Source: Platycnemis pennipes (Eukaryota > Arthropoda > Insecta > Odonata > Platycnemididae). From it: DNA of 64,000 nt. The translations under genes were made by a program, and so were the position numbers. The notes beneath the pieces were generated by a model. That model saw only the letters and a program-made list of their open reading frames with translations, ran no database searches and was not told the DNA's origin. Where the stretch lies: assembly GCA_933228895.1 (NCBI GenBank), contig OW121846.1, forward strand, positions 150,210,746-150,274,745, read 5' to 3'. Positions 59,801 through 64,000 of this stretch are shown here, one piece after another. Position 1 is the stretch's first letter; each line of letters opens with the position of its first letter.

Positions 59801-62800
59801 TTTAGAAAAAATTGACTCTTTCTACTCATCTCAGCGATGTTCACTGATTTATGTGCAATAAATCATCGAAATTAAAAATATCGATTCGTGTCACTCCTCT
59901 CTATAAGGGATCATCCATCTAAAATCACTTCTAGAGCCATCTTTAGAAAAAATTGACACTTTGTATTCTTCACAGCGATGTTCACTGAATTATGTGCAAA
60001 TAAATAATCGAAATTAAAAATATAGATTCGTGGCTCTCTCTATTATGGATCATCTGTCCGAAATCACTTCTAGAGCCATCACTAGGCAACATTGACTCTT
60101 TCTACTCTTCTCAAGGAAATTCACTGAATTATGTGCAATTAAATCAATGAAATTAAAAATATCGATTTGTGGCACTCTCTATTATGGATCATCTGTCCGA
60201 AATCATTTCTAGAGCCATCTTTAGAAAAAATTGACACTTTGTATTCTTCACAGCGATGTTCACTGAATTATGTGCAAATAAATCATCGAAATTAAAAATA
60301 TCGATTCGTGGCACTCCTCTCTATTACTGATCATCCATCATAAATCACTTCTAGAGCCATCTTTAGAGAAAATTGACTCTTTCTAGTCTTCTCAGCGATG
60401 TTCACTGAATTATGTGCAAATAAATCATTCATATGAAAAATATCGATTCATGGCACTCCTTTCTATTATGGATAATCCATCTAAATTCACTTCTAGAGCA
60501 ATCTTTAGAAAAAATTGACTCTTTCTACTCATCTCAGCGATGTTCCCTGATTTATGTGCAATAAATCATCGAAATTAAAAATATCGATTCGTGTCACTCC
60601 TCTCTATAAGGGATCATCCATCTAAAATCACTTCTAGAGCCATCTTTAGAAAAAATTGACAGTTTGTATTCTTCACAGCGATGTTCACTGAATTATGTGC
60701 AAATAAATCAACGAAATTAAAAATATCGATTCGTGGCACTCCTCTCTATTACTGATCATCCATCATAAATCACTTCTAGAGCCATCTTTAGAGAAAATTG
60801 AATCTTTCACTCTTCTCAGCGATGTTCACTGATTTATGTGCAATAAATCATCGAAATTAAAAATTACAATTCGTGTTACTCCTCTCTATTATCTATCATC
60901 TGTTCGAAAACACTTCTAGAGCCATCACTAGGCAACATTGACTCTTTCTACACTTCTCAAGGAAATTCACTGAAATATGTGCAAATAAATCATCGATATT
61001 AAAAATATCGGTTCGTGGCTTTACTCTCTGTAAAGGATCATCCATCTAAAATCACTTCTAGAGCCATCTTTAGAAAAAATTGACACTTTCTACTCTTCTC
61101 AAAGATGTTCACTGAATTATGTGCAAATTAATCAGCGAAATAAAATATTGCGATTCGTGGCACTCCTCTCTATTATGGATCATCCATCTTAAATCACTTC
61201 TAGAGCCATCACTAGGCAACATTGACACTTTCTACTCTTCTCAAGGAAATTCACTGAAATATTTGCAAATAAATCAATGAAATTAAAAATATAGATTCGT
61301 GGCTCTCTCTATTATGGATCATCTGTCCGAAATCACTTCTAGAGCCATCTTTAGAAAAAATTAAATCTTTCCACTCTTCTCAGCGATGTTCACTGAATTA
61401 TGTGCAAATAAATCATCGATATTAAAAATATCGATTCGTGGCACTCCTCTCTATTATGGATAATCCATCTAAATTCACTTCTAGAGCAATCTTTGGAAAA
61501 AATTGACTCTTTCTACTCTTCTCAGCGATGTTCACTGATTTATGTGCAATAAATCATCGAAATTAAAAATATCAATTCGTGTTACTCCTCTCTATTATCT
61601 ATCATCTGTCCGAAAACACTTCTAGAGCCATCACTAGGCAACATTGACTCTTTCTACTCTTCTCAAGGAAATTCACTGAATTATGTGCAAATAAATCAAT
61701 GAAATTAAAAATATCGATTTGTGGCACTCTCTATTATGGATCATCTGTCCGAAATCATTTCTAGAGCCATCTTTAGAAAAAATTGACACTTTGTATTCTT
61801 CACAGCGATGTTTACTGAATTATGTGCAAATAAATCATCGAAATTAAAAATATCGATTCGTGGCACTCCTCTCTATTACTGATCATCCATCATAAATCAC
61901 TTCTAGAGCCATCTTTAGAGAAAATTGACTCTTTCTAGTCTTCTCAGCGATGTTCACTGAATTATGTGCAAATAAATCATTCATATGAAAAATATCGATT
62001 CATGGCACTCCTTTCTATTATGGATAATCCATCTAAATTCACTTCTAGAGCAATCTTAAAAAAAAAATTGACTCTTTCTACTCATCTCAGCGATGTTCCC
62101 TGATTTATGTGCAATAAATCATCGAAATTAAAAATATCGATTCGTGTCACTCCTCTCAATAAGGGATCATCCAGCTAAAATCACTTCTAGAGCCATCTTT
62201 AGAAAAAATTGACACTTTGTATTCTTCACAGCGATGTTCACTGAATTATGTGCAAATAAATCAACGAAATTAAAAATATCGATTCGTGGCACTCCTCTCT
62301 ATTACTGATCATCCATCATAAATCACTTCTAGAGCCATCTTTAGAGAAAATTGAATCTTTCACTCTTCTCAGCGATGTTCACTGATTTATGTGCAATAAA
62401 TCATCGAAATTAAAAATATCAATTCGTGTTACTCCTCTCTATTATCTATCATCTGTCCGAAAACACTTCTAGAGCCATCACTAGGCAACATTGACTCTTT
62501 CTACACTTCTCAAGGAAATTCACTGAAATATGTGCAAATAAATCATCGATATTAAAAATATCGGTTCGTGGCTTTACTCTCTGTAAAGGATCATCCATCT
62601 AAAATCACTTCTAGAGCCATCTTTAGAAAAAATTGACACCTTGTATTCATCACAGCGATGTTCACTGAATTATGTGCAAATAAATCATCGATATTAAAAA
62701 TATCGGTTCGTGGCTTTCCTCTCTATAATGGATCATCCATCTAAAATCACTTCTAGAGCCATCTTTAGAAAAAAATGACACCTTCTATTCTTCACAGCGA

Positions 62801-64000
62801 TGTTCACTGAATTATGTGGAAATAAATCATCGAAATTAAAAATATCGGTCCGTGGCCTTCCTCTCTATAAAGGATCATCCATCTGAAATCACTTCTAGAG
62901 CGATCTTTAAGAAAAAATTGACACTTTCTACTCTTCTCAGCGATGTTCACTGAATTACGTGCAAATAAATCATCGAAATTAAAAATATCGATTCGTGGCA
63001 TTCCTCTCTATTAAGGATCATCCATCTGAAATCACTTCTAGAGCCATCTTTAGAAAAAATTGACACTTTCTACTCTTCTCAGCGATGTTCACTGAATTAT
63101 GTGCAAATAAATCATCGAAATTAAAAATATCGATTCGTGGCCTTCCTCTCTATTAAGGATCATCCAATTGAAATCACTTCTTGAGCCATCTTTAGAAAAA
63201 ATTGACACTTCCTACTCTTCTCAGCGATGTTCACTGAAATACGTGCAAATAAATCATCGAAATTAAGAATATCGATTCGTGGCACTCCTCTCTATTATGG
63301 ATCATCCATCTTAAATCACTTCTAAGGCTATCATTAGAGAAAATTGACTCTTTCTACTCTTCTCAGCGATTTTCACTGAATTATGTGCAAATAAATCATC
63401 CATATTAAAAATATCGATTCATGGCACTCCTTTCTATTATGGATCATCCATCTTAAATCACTTCTAAGGCTATCATTAGAAAAAATTAAAACTTTCTACT
63501 CTTCTCAGCGATGTCCACTGAAATATGTGCAAATAAATCATCGATATTAAATATATCAGTTCGTGGTTTTCCTCACTATAAAGGATCATCCATCTAAAAT
63601 CACTTCTAGAGCCATCTTTAGAAAAAATTGACACCTTGTATTCTTCACAGCGATGTTCACAGAATTATGTGCAAATAAATCATCGATATTAAAAATATCG
63701 GTTCGTGCCTTCCTCACTATAAAGGATCATCCATCTAAAATCACTTCTAGAGCCATCTTTCGAAAAAATTGACACTTTGTATTCTTCTCAGCGAAGTTCA
63801 ATGAATTATGTGCAAATAAATCAGTGAAAATAAAAATATCGATTCGTCGCACTCCTCTCTATTACTAATCATTCATCTGAAATCACTTCTACAGCCATTT
63901 TTTATAAGAAATTGACTCTTTCTACTATTCACAGCGATGTTCACTGAATTATGTGCAAATAAATCATCGAAATTAAAAATATCGGTCCATGGCCTTCCTC
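47888..64000 (+). repeat. 142-bp satellite array, right block, continues past the window
   Basis: About 114 monomers in the same orientation. It is enriched in shortened variants: GTGCAATAAATC (2 bases shorter), GGCACTCTCTATTATGG (3-4 bases shorter), and a class with CACTAGGCAACATTGACTC and CTCAAGGAAATTCACTG replacing TTTAGAAAAAATTGACAC and CTCAGCGATGTTCACTG. Variants recur in a fixed order, giving long higher-order units. Confidence 0.97.
50841..61152 (+). repeat. Higher-order repeats of 13-22 monomers, five anchors
   Basis: The rare variant AAAATATTGCGATTCG marks the same place in each unit: GATTCG at 50841, 52683, 55651, 58756 and 61152. Spacings are 1842, 2968, 3105 and 2396 bp, that is about 13, 21, 22 and 17 monomers, each a few bases short because of deletion variants. 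The following monomers (CATCACTAGGCAACATTGAC, then AAAATATAGATTCGTGGCTC, then AAATTAAATCTTTCCACTC) repeat in the same order. Confidence 0.88.

Overview
The window is eukaryotic nuclear DNA, most likely from an arthropod, with no complete cellular gene that I can support. The evidence is the repertoire of decayed transposons (CR1-like and RNase H-bearing LINEs, Harbinger, piggyBac, a possible Mutator-like element, a Gypsy LTR element), a TATA plus TCAGTC-type core promoter of arthropod style, and a long AT-rich satellite. The species cannot be named from this. No CRISPR, operon or bacterial gene structure is present.

Left third (1-19,796): low-copy-looking AT-rich DNA with a graveyard of mobile elements. 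In order: a candidate core promoter (676-712); a degenerate CR1-like LINE on the minus strand (1671-3545); a 5'-truncated LINE on the plus strand with a TAT-repeat tail (4515-6330); two MITE-like inverted-repeat elements (6872-7525, 8247-8510); a broken Harbinger transposase (8575-8950); a piggyBac-like MITE with subterminal palindromes (9200-9631); a piggyBac transposase N-terminal remnant (10441-10849); a possible Mutator-like transposase remnant (12342-13186); and the 3' end of an RNase H LINE (13335-16143) split by a 1.7 kb element with about 640-bp terminal inverted repeats. A tRNA-derived SINE head lies at 16875-16935.

Right two thirds (19,797-64,000): one head-to-tail satellite array, monomer about 142 bp, all in one orientation, roughly 250 monomers, running off the right edge. 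It has nested higher-order duplications of 6, 8, 19, 21, 22, 33 and 46 monomers, many close to identical, so it has been rearranged recently. Two insertions interrupt it: a 7.27 kb Gypsy-class LTR retrotransposon (28,689-35,958, minus orientation, TSD ACTT) and a 218-bp LINE 3' fragment (47,670-47,887, TSD TCTATTA).

The LTR element is the only apparently intact coding unit. Its LTRs differ by only two substitutions seen by eye plus two extra 95-bp repeat units, so insertion is recent. It encodes Gag with an N-terminal PHD-type zinc finger and a C-terminal zinc knuckle, and Pol (protease, RT, RNase H, integrase) in the -1 frame. The gag/pol overlap carries two in-phase copies of the slippery heptamer GGGAAAC, 15 nt apart. 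Primer-binding site, polypurine tract, TATA box, initiator and polyadenylation signal can all be placed. No env-like gene is present.
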